NCBI GenBank assembly: GCA_014529385.2
Contig: CM043952.1
Coordinates: 60,528,119-60,592,118 of the forward strand
Direction of reading: 5' to 3'
DNA from: Adiantum capillus-veneris
Taxonomy: Eukaryota; Streptophyta; Polypodiopsida; Polypodiales; Pteridaceae
Length of the DNA stretch: 64,000 nt
The notes below the pieces were generated by a model. It made no database searches, was not told where the DNA came from, and saw only the letters and a list, made by a program, of their open reading frames with translations. Numbering within the stretch: position 1 is the stretch's first letter; each line of letters begins with the position of its first letter. Both the position numbers and the translations under genes were made by a program. Shown here piece after piece: positions 50,600 to 62,940 of the stretch.

Positions 50600-51795
50600 C
50601 AAATCCTTGTTCGAGGGATTACTTAGCACATTACATGTTGGCATCCAATCTTGTGAGGTCCCCAACCCGTCAAAACCAAAAATGGATGGGACCCTAGACA
50701 AGTCTCTAGGCCTAATAGAAATCAGAGTCTCTAAGCAAGAAAAATCCAAGGAATAGACCTTTACCATTGACAATGGCTTGGGTCTATAGCCTTAGAAGAA
50801 GACCTATTCCTGTCTCACAGTGGAAACGGGACAACATATTAACAATCCCAAAAGTATTTCGGCCCTATAACTTCCACACATTGTGGTAAGGTATCCTCAA
50901 CCAACACTTTTTTCCCCATAAGATATGTGAGGGCACAGCCGCTAGTGGACTCCTCTTTCTAGTGAAGAAATTTTCTAAACATTTTTAGTGCGTAGGGATG
51001 GAAAATTACCTGACTGATCAGGTCCACCCGTCCATGATTGACAACCTTAGATAATCTCCACTTACCACCCCACACTCACACATGATTCTTTTGTTTTCTA
51101 TTTACTATCACATTGTTTTAACATTTAAAATAATGGTTTCTTTTAACTCTTTCTCACAGTAAGTCCTTCAATCAAGTATTAAAGACAACATTGAAAATCA
51201 TTCTTTTAGCAAACGGACATCTTTAAACTTAAGACAGGGTACTGTCAATCAAAACATTGTCCATTATAACCATGACCAGTACTCTTCTTATCTCAAGACC
51301 ACCTAAGGGTGAAAAATGGCACCCATTCCTTGTTCACAATCTGGAGTGGATAAACCCCCACCTAAGGTTCGGGGTACCCATACACCAAACCAGCTGCCCA
51401 TACAACCTGGCGGCTACCCTATGATAAAAACAGTATCCTAACTTATGTAGAAACATCAAGACATGACACGGAGTAGAAACCCATCGTTCATGGGGGTAAC
51501 CAACTTATCCGTGGCTAGAAATCCATCATTATTCATCAAAATATACCAAGGAGTCAAAGGTGTCTTGAGACAAGCTGTCTTAAGGCTAATCAATCATATC
51601 TTTTGTAATTCAACCAGTCTTAGTCCAAACAGTTCTTTCCTAATTACAAACAATGCACGTTGGTTTCTTGGAAGTTACCTTCCGTTTTTGGCCAATTATT
51701 CCTTTTCTGATTCTTACTCACTCCTTACGTATGCAATGTTAACTTATAAAAGAACTTAAACTATTTAAATATTTAATTGAATCATAGAAACCCAC
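50600..51795. other. Noncoding spacer between tnp2 and the small exon
   Basis: No convincing coding frame is seen. The 98-codon open frame at 51463-51759 shows no domain. The text may be intron or 5' leader of CACTA transcripts read on the minus strand. Confidence 0.4.
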
Positions 51796-51957
51796 CTAGG
51801 ACTGATCAGCCATCTGCTGCTGCATTGGCGCTTGAAGACTCTCCTCTGTAGGCCTACTACTAGGCCCAGCTTCGTCGTCGTGCGATGCTCTACTTATTTT
51901 TAGAGCTCTGGCCTCATCATCAGATGTAGGATTGGCTTGGGTCCTTTTAGGTGCCAT
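51796..51957 (-). CDS. Small putative first exon, Asp/Glu/Gln-rich 53-residue product
   Basis: ATG at 51957 opens a frame of 53 residues starting MAPKRTQANPTSDDEARAL and ending QQQMADQS, followed by TAG directly before GTGGGT. The codon use and lack of interruptions read as real coding sequence. The stop TAG overlaps a possible donor (TAG|GTGGGT), so the true product could be longer after splicing. It is basic at the very start, then acidic and Ser/Pro/Gln-rich, suggesting a disordered nuclear N-terminus. Lying upstream of tnp2 in the same orientation, it may be the start of the second CACTA gene or of a longer 5' exon. No homologue was recognised. Confidence 0.4.
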   Translation of the reverse strand: MAPKRTQANPTSDDEARALKISRASHDDEAGPSSRPTEESLQAPMQQQMADQS

Positions 51958-51999
51958 AACTTCTTATCTTTATAAAAAAGACGTCTAATCATCAGGTAG

Positions 52000-53700
52000 A
52001 TTATCCAAAAGCTAAACTTAACCTTTGTATTCAATTTTAGCTAAATCTAGGTTAAATTTGTAGTTTTAATTGGTTTCCTAAGAGTTTTCTAAGCTCTCCT
52101 AATTCTATTATAATTTTCTATATCATTTTCCTAATTTCCCCATTGAATTTTTAGCTTGGAATCTGCTTATTTTGAACTTAATACTTATTCTATTTATTTT
52201 CTCTTAAAGATTTTATTTCCTCAACTTTATATCACTCGTTTACACTTACTGTAATTCTCCTAGAGACTTTTGATCCCAAAGTCTATTTATTTTAATTAAT
52301 CTTTTGCTAAAAATAGAATTTTTGGTCAATTATAATCTTCTAAAGTAATTATATAACTATGGTATAATTATCACAAGTAAATAATGATATTTGTGACCTT
52401 TGGTAATTATCTTTTGATTTTTTAACTTAATTATCTAATTTCCATATTTCATTTTTAGTTAAAATTAGTATAATTTGGCTTAGATAAATATCTATACTAA
52501 TTGTCTAACCTTGACATAATCACGGTTTTTTTATCATGTAATCTAACTCTGATAAATGTAATCATCTAACATGATTTACTAATTTATCCCTATAATTTTT
52601 AGCTAAAATTAACATAATTTGACTCAAATAAATATCTATACTAATTAACCTAAAAATAATTATCATTAATTTTTTATCATGTAATCTAATAAATAGCATG
52701 TAATCATCTAACATGATTTACTAATTTTCTCCTTTCATTTTTAGCTAAAATTAGTATGATTTGACTTAGATAAATATCTATACTGATTTTAGTATTGACA
52801 TAATTATGACGGCTTATTTATCATGTAATCCAACTTTGAAAAATAGCATGTAATCATCTAACATGATTTACTAATTTCTCCCTTAAAATTTCAGCTAGAA
52901 TTAGTATAGTTTGACTCAGATAAATATCTATGCTAATTTTCTAACCTTGACATAATTATCACAATTTATTTATCATGTAATCTAACTCTAATAAATAGTA
53001 TGTAATCATCTAACATGATTTACTAATTTCTCTCTTTAACTTTTAGTAAAAATTAGACAACATTAGCTAAGATAATTAGCTAGACTAATTATCTATGTTT
53101 AAGATAATATCCCGACTTTCTAATGCTATATTCTAACTATCAAATTTATCTCAAAGTCTAATCTAATTTACTAAATTCCCTCTTTAATTTACCTTTAAAA
53201 ATAGAGGTTTTTGACTAAGATAATTAGTTAAACCAATTTCTGTGGCTAAGCTAATTATTGCAACTTCCTAATGATGTATTCTAACTCTAAAAACTATCCC
53301 AAAGCTATATCATCTAATTTACTAATTTCCCCCTTTAATTTACCTTCAAAAATAGGATTTTTGACTAAGATAATTAGCTAAATCAATTTTCCGTGGTTAA
53401 ACTAATTATCACGGCTTCCTAATGATGTATTCTAACTCTACAAATTTTCCCAAAGATATCTAATCTAAATCACTAATTTCCTCTTTTAATTTACCTTAAA
53501 AAATAAGATTTTTTGACTAAGAGAATTAGCTAATTTTTTTGTGGTTAAGCTAATTATCATGACTTATTTAATAGGTAAAATAACTCTAATAAATAGAACA
53601 TAGTTATCTAACATGTTTTTCTAATTTCTTCCTTTAATTTAATAGCTAAGAAAAATTAATTTTAGCTTAATTAAATACTTATATTAAGTATCTATTAATG
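52000..53700 (+). repeat. AT-rich degenerate repeats, about 130-160 bp period
   Basis: The phrase taatcatctaacatgattta(ctaattt) recurs near 52560, 52690, 52850 and 53000. Variants (ctaatttcc..ctttaattta, then gactaagataattagcta) continue to about 53650. There is no coding potential. Large internal repeats are common in CACTA elements. Confidence 0.7.
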
Positions 53701-54083
53701 AGTAATTTACCTCGTGTTACTAACAATATTTTTTAACTATGATAATTAACTTAATAATTTTAGAGCTAGTTAAATATATTTTCCATGAGTTTTTGATTAA
53801 AAAAAGCTAATTTTTGCCTCATTAATTACAAAAATTAATCAAAAAATTAAGAGATAATTTTCCTAGCATCTTGACAGTCTAATATAACTCTGATAGTTAT
53901 CCGAAACTAATCTAAGTTTCATTAGTATAATATCAGATACACAAATTTGATTTTTTTGCTATTATCTGACTCTTTTCACGAGAATAATTTTGGAAATATC
54001 TGCAATTATTAGTAAATATCTAGGGATTTTATGATAAAAGTCTTTACAGTAATGATAACCAAAACCTTACAATTTATTTAATT
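53701..54083. other. AT-rich spacer, nothing recognised
   Basis: A/T-rich text without open frames, domains or clear repeats between two repeat blocks. Confidence 0.5.
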
Positions 54084-54635
54084 AATTTAATCGACAATGT
54101 AAACTTTCAGGGGCCGTAACTATGCCAAATTTTATCGGAATTCAGTTCTGAAAATTTCTAGCCCGAGGTTTGCTGTGCTTAAGATTCCAAAAATACCAAT
54201 TTTTATTGCTTTTGAGATAGTGTTTTTTTTACCTGATTTTAATGATCAATGCTTTCTCCTAAAGCTTGAGTTCATTCCCGACAGCTAGAAAGGTGGAGAC
54301 CTTACAAATCTGAGTATCTTGCCGTTGAAAACTTTCCAACTTAAGGTCGCATCCGTAGAGAATTTAATCAACAATGTAAACTTTCAGGGGCCATAACTAT
54401 GCCAGTTTTTATCAGAATTCAATTCTAAAAATTTCTAGCCTGGGGTTTGATGTGCTTGAGATTCCAAAAATACCAAATTTTATTGCTTTTGAGATAGTGT
54501 TTTTACCTGATTGCCTGATCAATGCTTTCTCCTAAAGCTTGAGTTCATTCCCGACAGCTAGAAAGGTGGAGACCTTACAAATATGAGTATCATGCCGTTG
54601 AAATCTTTCCAACTTAAGGTTGCATCTGTAGAGAG
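54084..54635 (+). repeat. Tandem duplication, 277-bp unit
   Basis: Two units each run from aatttaatc.acaatgtaaa through ctcctaaagcttgagttc and cgacagctagaaaggtgg to aacttaaggt.gcatc.gtagag. They start at about 54084 and 54361 and are over 90% alike by eye. No coding frame is seen. Confidence 0.9.
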
Positions 54636-54689
54636 GAAGAGAGAGATCACCGTTTGCATAACTCTAATTTTTTCCCGTAATCCCAAAGG

Positions 54690-55460
54690 TAGACTTTAAT
54701 ATAAAAACTAAATCCAAAATCTAATCTTAAATTTAACCTAATCGAACTTATGGTGATTCTGAGCTAATTGAACATGGCTAATGGGTGAGTTAATAGGTGT
54801 TAGATTCTGATGGGAATATACATATTGTTGTGTACCTAGTGTTTGCTCTTTGGGCAAAGCCTTCATTGACATGCCCTAAAATCTAACCTAAATCTAATCT
54901 AATCTAATATAATCTTAAATCTAACATAAATCTAGATGTGATCTAATCTTAAACTCAATCTTAAATCTAATTTAACTTAAATCTAAATCTAATCTAATCT
55001 TAAATCTAACCTAGCTAATTTTAAATCTTGTCTTAATCTTAAATCTAACATAAATTTAAATCTAATCCAATCTTAAACTCAACATAAACCTAAATCTAAT
55101 CTAATCTTACATCCTAAACCTAAATGTAATCTAACTTAAATCTAAATCCAACCTAATCTTAAATCTAACCTAGCTAATCTTAAATCTTTCCCTAATCTTA
55201 AATCTAACGTAAATCTAAATCTAATCTAATTTTAAACTCAACATAAACCTAAATCTAATCTGAACCTAAATGCTATCTAACCTAATCTTAAATCTAATTT
55301 AAATCTTAACCTAATCTTAAGTCTAACCTAATTTTAAATTTAGCATAAATTTCAAATATAAGTTAAATGTAATCTAACTTAATCTTAGATCTTAATCTAG
55401 CCTAATCTTAAATGTAATTTTAAATTCTAACCTAAACCTAAATCTTAATATAACATTTCA
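54690..55460 (+). repeat. Degenerate (TAAATCTAA/TAATCT) minisatellite
   Basis: Dozens of short variants of aatctaatct, taaatctaac and cctaaatcta occur, densest at 54880-55450. The unit length varies between about 5 and 12 bp. It recalls degraded telomere-like sequence but has no clean CCCTAAA array. Confidence 0.8.
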
Positions 55461-55478
55461 TTTCATATTTTCTCTACT

Positions 55479-55481
<3 letters not shown>

Positions 55482-55521
<40 letters not shown>

Positions 55522-55593
55522 TTTTCTCCCCTTACGTCTCTCTTTTTGTCTTCTCCCCCCCCCCCCCCCCCCCCTCTCTCTCTCTCTCTCTTT

Positions 55594-55643
<50 letters not shown>

Positions 55644-55661
55644 TTCTCTTTCTCTTTGTTT

Positions 55662-55716
<55 letters not shown>

Positions 55717-55803
55717 CCTCTCTCAATGTGTGTGTGTGTGTGTGTATGCATTCTTTACTTATGCATGTGTGTGTATGTGTATGTGTTTTTTTTAATGCAT
55801 GTG

Positions 55804-55849
<46 letters not shown>

Positions 55850-55857
55850 AAGACACA

Positions 55858-55931
<74 letters not shown>

Positions 55932-56050
55932 GAGGGGAAGGGAACATGAGAGAGAGGAGAGGGAGGGAGAATACCTGGCTCTCCTTCCTCTCCTCGTGTG
56001 TGTGTGTGTGTGTGGGGAAGAGAGAAAGAGAGAGAGGGAGAGCGCGGGTT
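55482..56050 (+). repeat. Cluster of (CT)n, (GA)n, (TG)n and poly-C microsatellites
   Basis: CT runs at about 55482-55518, 55574-55590, 55598-55636, 55666-55712 and 55808-55845; a run of 20 C at 55555-55574; TG at about 55727-55744 and 55858-55888; GA at about 55888-55918 and scattered to 56040. Open frames of Ser-Leu or Arg-Glu repeats here are not genes. Confidence 0.9.
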
Positions 56051-56114
56051 TACCTGTTTCACTAGAGCACCGAAACTCAGATATGAGATCTGATTTTTTG
56101 GCACTCTTGGTTTA

Positions 56115-56264
56115 TTTTTTACCACTGTCGGTGTCGCTATAACCGTCGCTATAGTATTTGTTGCATAGCGACGGTCATAGTGACGCTCATAGCGATGCGG
56201 TGATTTTAACATTTGAGCGTCGTCGCATTGCTAGCGTGGCTAATATGAAGAACTTCTTGTAGTG
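56115..56264 (-). repeat. CACTA terminal and subterminal region
   Basis: The segment ends TTCTTGTAGTG at 56264, i.e. CACTACAAGAAGTTC in reverse, the CACTA terminal inverted repeat. Next to it GCGACGGT/CATAGCGA-type motifs recur in both orientations (56140-56200). These resemble subterminal transposase-binding repeats of this superfamily. Confidence 0.85.
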
Positions 56265-56389
56265 TTTAAATAATAGAGTTTTTTAAACATTCAATCAATG
56301 GACATGATTGCCTAAGAAAAATACTTCAAAATTTTGAGTTAAATGCACAGTATGCAGTTTTTTAAAGAGACGATATGCAAAACTAATAG

Positions 56390-57130
56390 GATATCTTGCT
56401 GAAAAAATTCCAAAAGGGACAGATTGCCTTGGGTCGACGAATTCTAGGTGCACCAACGTTTCAATTTAAAATGCAAATCACACGTTCAATGTATTTAACA
56501 GGAGATCCCAACAATACACATGAATTAACATCAAACTGGCTTGTCAGCAAAATCCATGACACGTTCGCAATGAGGGTATGCCCACTTGGTATGAGCACAA
56601 CCAATGTAATAAACAATATGGAGATGTCGAGAGTGCGCCTGGCTATGACTTCAAAGGAGGTTGAATTTTCATTTCGACCATGCAAAAGCTTCGACTCAAA
56701 AAACCTTAATCCTATAGTGGTCGGGGAAATTTCCTTTCAGAATGAAAGCAAAAGGAGTCTTATCAAAGAACTAGAGAGGTGGACTTCAAATAATTATGCT
56801 AATCTAGCTATTGGCATCAAAATCTTTATAAAGGAAGGTGATCATGACACAAAAACAAATTTTACATTTTTTATGATGACAAAAAAAAGAGCAGTACACA
56901 AAAGTTGAGTTCAGTCCAAAAAATTGTAATAAAGTTGGGCAACGGGAGTGTGAAGTCTCAATGCCAATGTAACTCGTTTACAGAGACGAGCTCCCTTCCA
57001 TCTTCAAGCAACAAGTGCTTGTTCTTGACTTGTTTCAACTTCAACAAAAAATAACCAAAGAAGCCATAGGAGTAAGCGCAAGGACCATAACAACGGCCAT
57101 TCCTATGTGAGGAGAATGTAAGTTGGAAAG
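56390..57130 (+). pseudogene. Decayed unknown gene with a possible PD-(D/E)XK-like segment
   Basis: An open frame of about 170 codons (56396-56908, no ATG at its upstream end) reads like real protein, with NNTHELTSNWLVSKIHDTF, then SFRPCKSFDSKNLNP and VVGEISFQNESKRSLIKELE. The P-x-V-V-x-E-I...S...L...ERW pattern recalls restriction-endonuclease-like fungal proteins of unknown role; this is from memory. A second protein-like stretch in another frame (about 56980-57100, LPSIFKQQVLVLDLFQLQQK) suggests a frameshift, and a third at 56355-56420 (AKLIGYLAEKIPKGTDCL) suggests another. It lies just outside the CACTA terminus. No known family is claimed. Confidence 0.45.
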
Positions 57131-57929
57131 TACAATTCATTTATGAGACATACAATTTTTGTGGATTTGCTCAATCTAAGACGATTGTCATTGAAGAAGT
57201 CAAAGGTCCAAAAATGTGCCAAAGCATATTATTGTGTCACAAAAAGAGATAATGGGTCAAGAAAGTGGTAAAATTTTATTGAACTATCTGCGTATCACAA
57301 CAACAGAAGGAGAGAGGTGTGAGAAAACGAACCATACGAGCTGGCAAATGGGTCATGAAAGAGGTACTAGTGATAAAATTTTACTTAATTGTCTACTTAT
57401 CCCTCACTTATCCCAACAAAAGAAGCAGATAAGTTTAAGAAAACAAACCATACGAGCTAGAAAATGGTATAAGCAGACATGGAGAGTTGCAAAGGCTCAC
57501 CGCCGACAGCAGGTAAGGAAGTGTCCATGCTAGGGGATGATGGCTATTCGCAACAATGTTGGAAGTAGGACGCCGGCTAGAATAATGTGGGATGTTGGGT
57601 GAGTGATCTCTTCTGCTTGGGGCAAGTCTAAGGCCACCAACTTGAAGGCTACAAATACCCATTGTGGTACTGATAGTGAAGAGGGTCGCTGAGTTGCTCA
57701 CAACAAACTACAAGGGGTAGAGCTGTTCCATGATGATTCAGGGCTAGTAGCATGCTGCAAAGTATGCACCTTATCTAATTGCAGCTATGGCTACCCTCAG
57801 CAGCAGAGGAAGAACCTCAACGCACTAGAAATAGAAGTTAGAACGCGAAACAAAAAAGATAGAGTAGAGAGAAAGAGAGAGTTTCTTGGTGTGTGTGCCA
57901 TGACAGGATAGGCAAGGCTGGCTAGCAAG

Positions 57930-57930
<1 letters not shown>
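57131..57930. other. Spacer, nothing recognised
   Basis: Short open frames on both strands show no domain. A phrase resembling ttgtctacttatc.ctcac with acgagctggcaaatggg recurs loosely at 57285-57350 and 57370-57470, a possible old duplication. Confidence 0.4.
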
Positions 57931-58922
<992 letters not shown>

Positions 58923-58984
58923 CAAATATATATTGGTCTACAACAATTAGATGTCCTTTACATTGTTTCTTATTTCTATAGTTA

Positions 58985-58998
58985 AATGCATTTACATT
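58985..58998 (+). repeat. Target-site duplication of the minus-strand LINE, tail side
   Basis: aatgcatttacatt lies before the T-run of the LINE; atgcattttacatt at 61070-61083 is the other copy, with one extra T. Confidence 0.75.
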
Positions 58999-61069
58999 GT
59001 TTTTTTTTTTGTAAAACTCACAATTGTGAGTGGATAGTATTAAGAACGTCATAAAAATACACCAACCTCAAGCTCAGACCGAGCCTCGAGGGTCAAAAGA
59101 TTACAAGTTTTCTGCTTGACAGAGAGACCACAACTACTCCAAAGTTTTACTTATTACAAGTTTTCATCATGACATGTATGGTTCTATACCAGTCCTCTGA
59201 GGCTTGTTTGCCTTCGATCATGTGGATCATCACTTTTCTCTCTTGTATGATTTCACGAAAGCTTTCCATAGCCAAATCCCCCTCAAACACGTGGCGGTTC
59301 CTTGCTTGCCAAATTTGGTGAAAGAAGTAGTATCTCATTATTTGAGCGCACACAAGAAGAGCAGGACTACCCGTCCTGTTACTACGAAAGAGCAGATCAG
59401 TCTTGAAGAACTTAATTTGCCATGTCCTTTGAATCCACTTGCATATTTTCCAAGCCATGCCACTGATAGCTTGGCATCCCATGAAAAGGTGGGCTAGGTC
59501 TTCAGTAGCTATTCTGCACCCCAAGCAGCGATCGGACCCAATTCCTCTTCCTTGTATCTTTACGCCCGTCGGTAGAGCACCTCACATCACTTTCCATAGA
59601 AATACCTTCATATATTGAGGCCACCTTGGCTTCTAGATGTTCTCCATGACGCCCTCCCATCGTTTTGCTGTCCAGTGCCTCTTCCATAAAATGTTGTGAG
59701 GGGGCTACACCAGTTAGCCTCGTACATTAATGCATGGTAAATGCCTTTAGAATGTGGTTTCGAAAAGAGGCTACTCCCGGGCCATCTCCAAGCACCCCAT
59801 TCAAAATTGGATTCACAGATTGGCATCACCACCTTATCAATCTCTTTTAACACCCTGTATACTAGTAATAACTCAAAGCCATTCAATTGAAGTTGGATTG
59901 CTATAGAGTCAGCAGTTTTCCAACACTTACTGTTATCATCCCAAAATTGGTCTAGTTGAATGAGTCCCTTATTATTCACATTCCTGGCCATTTCTATCCA
60001 ATAGGGGCTTTGTGGTGGCCCCAATATTTTAGAGAGCCAAGGGTACCAGTGAAAAATGGAGTTCTTAAAGTATCTGGTTTCTTCCCCCCATTCCAAAAGC
60101 TCAGCTATTCTTTTGCACTTCCTCATCAGTTCCCCAAAGAGTCCACCAGATCTAAGATAAGACCACTTCGGGGCAAGAAGTTTGTTGTGCATCACAACCC
60201 CCTTCCACTTTCCCCCTTTAGATCTCAGTTTTACTGCATCAAGCATTTCCTTGGTCATTATAGCCCAGGCTTGGTCCTGTTTAGCCAATGAGACCATAAA
60301 TTTGGCACACATGGCCTCAACATGGGATACAGGGTTAAGAATGCCACCGGGTGAGCAACCACCTCCCATCTAGCCCACTGCCATGGCCGGGAGATTTTTG
60401 TGCTGTTTTTTCAAAGAAATCTTTTAACCGGTTTTAAGAATTCTTTCCAGTGACACTTGGCCATCTTAAGCATGGGGCTGAGGAAGGCAATATACGGGAT
60501 CATGAAAGAGTTAATCACTCTAATCGGGCTTTGGAAGGGGAGGAGAACAAACTCCCATATTCTCATTTTTGAGCTTATTCTTTCAAGGAACCATTGAAAT
60601 CTTTGCTTGTGGGTTACTTCCACCCCTACGGGGGCTCCTAGGTGTCTGAAAACACTCCCTTTTGAGATAGTCTCTCCTGTCCAGACTGAAGGGTCAAAAG
60701 AGTCGTTCTCCAACAAGGAGATAAGCCTTGACTTCTCTATGTTGCACTTGGATCTTGAGGCCATGACAAATGTTTGCACAATCTCTAGAGCTCTCCTGAC
60801 CACTTGAGGGCACGCCTTCAAGAATAGGATTGAATCATCTGCAAATATTTTGGCCAGTAGCTGGTTGTTGCTCGGTAATGCCAGGCCTTGAATCTCTCCC
60901 CGCCCAGCATTGGCTTCGAGCATCACAATGAGAGGATGCGACCCGATGGCAAACAAAAAGGGGGCCAGGGGATATCCTTGCTTAATAGACCTTTTAACCT
61001 CAAAAGAGCCTACAATTTTGTCATTGAATAAGAGCTCTGATTGGCTGCCAACGCTTAGTGTGGCCTCAT
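58999..61069 (-). mobile_element. LINE (L1 type), 5'-truncated, minus strand
   Basis: The A-tail (T-run at about 59000-59011) and flanking duplications define a 2.07-kb insertion truncated inside the reverse transcriptase. The first frame (about 60411-61068) has RSIKQGYPLAPFLF and the catalytic FADDS box at 60831-60845. A connecting region follows (59608-60369, MARNVNNKGLIQLDQFWDDN), then a zf-RVT zinc-binding end (59147-59524, LAHLFMGCQAISGMAWKIC). The frame changes at about 60400 and 59600 show decay. It lacks the endonuclease and ORF1 because of the truncation, so it could not move by itself. Confidence 0.9.
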
Positions 61070-61083
61070 ATGCATTTTACATT
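61070..61083 (+). repeat. Target-site duplication of the minus-strand LINE, 5' side
   Basis: atgcattttacatt matches 58985-58998 with one indel. Confidence 0.75.
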
Positions 61084-61121
61084 ATTTCTTACTTTAATTT
61101 TTCTTGTTTCTAGTCTTGAAT

Positions 61122-61141
61122 AAAGTTATCCATTCCATGTA
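61122..61141 (+). repeat. Target-site duplication, left copy of the plus-strand LINE piece
   Basis: aaagttatccattccatgta equals 61902-61921. The leading A residues may partly belong to the poly-A tail of the insert. Confidence 0.92.
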
Positions 61142-61901
61142 GGAACCCTTTGGTGGTGCAATCAATGTTGTTCTAGCTGATGGGCTCTCCTCAGGTCGTC
61201 CCTCGCACAGGTCCATGGGCCATAGTGCTTGTTTGATGCAGGGTCGCCCATATATTGTAGAAGGGCTCATCTTGTGCTTGTGGGTGCATGGGTGGTGGTT
61301 CAATGGATTCTTCTTTGGATGTTGCTTTGGTACTGCTGTGTGATGGTCCGCCTTTCTATTGTGGTGTTGAACTTTCAAGATGGTTCGTGCGCCCCATCTG
61401 CTCTTTGGCATTTGGTGACTGGTGCAACACTATTGCTGGTTGGTCCTGGATATTGTTGGACGGGTTCATCTCATACTTGGCTTCATGGTGGTTTTTCTTT
61501 TTGGGGTTTGTGGTGGCTTAGTGCTGGCATGGTGGACAGGTAGAGTGGAGTTGGTAGCTCCCCTCTATACGGTGGCATCCCCTTGTTGGTTGATCTGCTT
61601 TGTGTCGACTTTAATCTCTTCTCGATAGGGTGGCTCCTTGTTCAGTCACGTCTCTGTGTTAGGATGGTTCCCTTGTCATCCAGGTATGTGTCTATTGATT
61701 TGTGATTGTATTATGTAAGTGGTTCCCATCCTGAGGGCAATCTTGTGTTGGGGTGGCAGTTCGAGTAGGGTGGGTGGCATCCTCTTGATGTTGGGTCTGA
61801 TGTCTCTCATACTTCAGATGGTACCTGTGGCTCGTGGTGAGCACGGAATTTTTTTATTTTATTATATAATCACCCACATACTGTGGGTTTTTCAGGAAAA
61901 A
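61142..61901 (+). mobile_element. Short LINE 3'-end insertion, plus strand
   Basis: The 760-bp insert is bounded by a perfect 20-bp direct repeat and ends atactgtgggtttttcagg followed by A residues, like plant L1 3' untranslated ends. Open frames inside have no domain. Heavy 5' truncation and a perfect duplication suggest a recent insertion driven in trans or by its full-length parent. A SINE is less likely at this length and without a tRNA-like head. Confidence 0.75.
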
Positions 61902-61921
61902 AAAGTTATCCATTCCATGTA
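61902..61921 (+). repeat. Target-site duplication, right copy of the plus-strand LINE piece
   Basis: It is identical to 61122-61141. Confidence 0.92.
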
Positions 61922-62450
61922 TGATAAGTGTTGCAACATAAATTATGGTTTAGTGACATTGAGATGTATACTAATTGTGCTCTTATTGTAAGATATTGTA
62001 CTTCATCAGAGTGATATTCTTTGAGTATTGGGTACCCCCATACCGAGGGGGGGTTATCCAATTTGTGGCCTTGTGACTAACTAATGCATAGCATTAAGAA
62101 GGGGGGGGGGGGGGGGGGATGATGAAGGGCAACAAAGTCCACGCATGAAGGCTGGGGAGATCGCAATCATGAGTGTCAAATCAAAAACTAAACCAGATTA
62201 TAGATTAAATCCCTTAAACCCAGACAGTGCCTATTGCTTATAATAAAAGATTAAAAAAATGAACAAATCTACAACATGTGCATGCGGATGAGATGGCTAG
62301 CTCATGTGTCACAAAACCTAGGTTGTGAGGTCGTGGATTTAGAATCGGATGGTAGGGGGATAATTGTTTGCACTATCCGTGTTTAGTTTTGTCCCGATTT
62401 TCATGTTTTTTGGATTTAATCCACGTGAGGATCCCGTCCCGCCTTGGACT

Positions 62451-62490
<40 letters not shown>

Positions 62491-62516
62491 CCCTTTTAAT
62501 GCCCTGTGTTACTTAA
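61922..62516. other. Spacer with long G and C homopolymers
   Basis: No coding domain is seen. A run of 18 G lies at 62101-62118 and a run of 36 C at 62452-62487. Confidence 0.7.
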
Positions 62517-62921
62517 TGTTGACAAGCATATTAGTATGTTAGTTTAGTAGTTAGTCAGATCTGTTTTGTTAGACAGTCGGATATGTTTCATTGAATATGT
62601 AGTAAGTCGGATTGTAGTCAGTTGGATGTTGATCAATTGGATATTTTACAGTTAAACTGTATCAAGACTGAGGTTGTTATCACTTCTTGGTAAAGTTGAT
62701 ATAAGTCGGTTCTGTACGCTGTGAAGGATCTGATTGTACTGAGATATCTTTGTAGCTATTTCCTAATGAATGAAACCTTCTTACTCTCTATTCTGAGATA
62801 CTTCTTCTCTCATTCCATATATTGTGTGTCATGTTACTGTTTCTGAATGTTAAATCTGAGTTATGAGAGGTTGAGAGCATTATGATGAACCGGTTTTTCT
62901 TTGTGTTGATGAACCACAACA
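62517..62921 (+). repeat. 5' LTR of gypsy H (about 405 bp)
   Basis: It starts TGTTGACAAGC, ends AACCACAACA and is followed by a primer-like site and gag. Short TCGGAT/GTCGGT phrases recur in the U3 part (62570-62710). The partner LTR is beyond the window. Confidence 0.7.
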
Positions 62922-62923
62922 CA

Positions 62924-62940
62924 TTTGGCGATCCTGCAAG
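62924..62940 (+). other. Primer-binding site of gypsy H
   Basis: TTTGGCGATCCTGCAAG begins two bases after the LTR end. The tRNA it would pair with was not identified. Confidence 0.5.

Larger units (their letters stand above)
46632..56264 (-). mobile_element. CACTA DNA transposon, left end not found
   Basis: The tnp2 gene (46632-50202) and the terminal sequence at 56253-56264 share an orientation that fits one element of at least 9.6 kb, with 4 kb of AT-rich repeats between. The right end carries CACTACAAGAAG in reverse plus subterminal GCGACGG repeats. I found no CACTACAAG terminus to the left, so that end is diverged, deleted or cut. It is also possible that the terminus belongs to another CACTA copy. 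Confidence 0.55.

Noticed and set aside
51463-51759. 98-residue open frame on the plus strand
   Set aside because: There is no domain and no supporting context; it is opposite the CACTA transcription direction in noncoding spacer.
54880-55450. Possible interstitial telomere array
   Set aside because: The units are variants of TAAATCTAA of changing length; no run of exact CCCTAAA units is present.
61142-61901. A host gene, suggested by a 104-residue open frame in the plus-strand insert
   Set aside because: The frame lacks a domain and lies wholly within a 760-bp insert bounded by a 20-bp target duplication with an A-tail.
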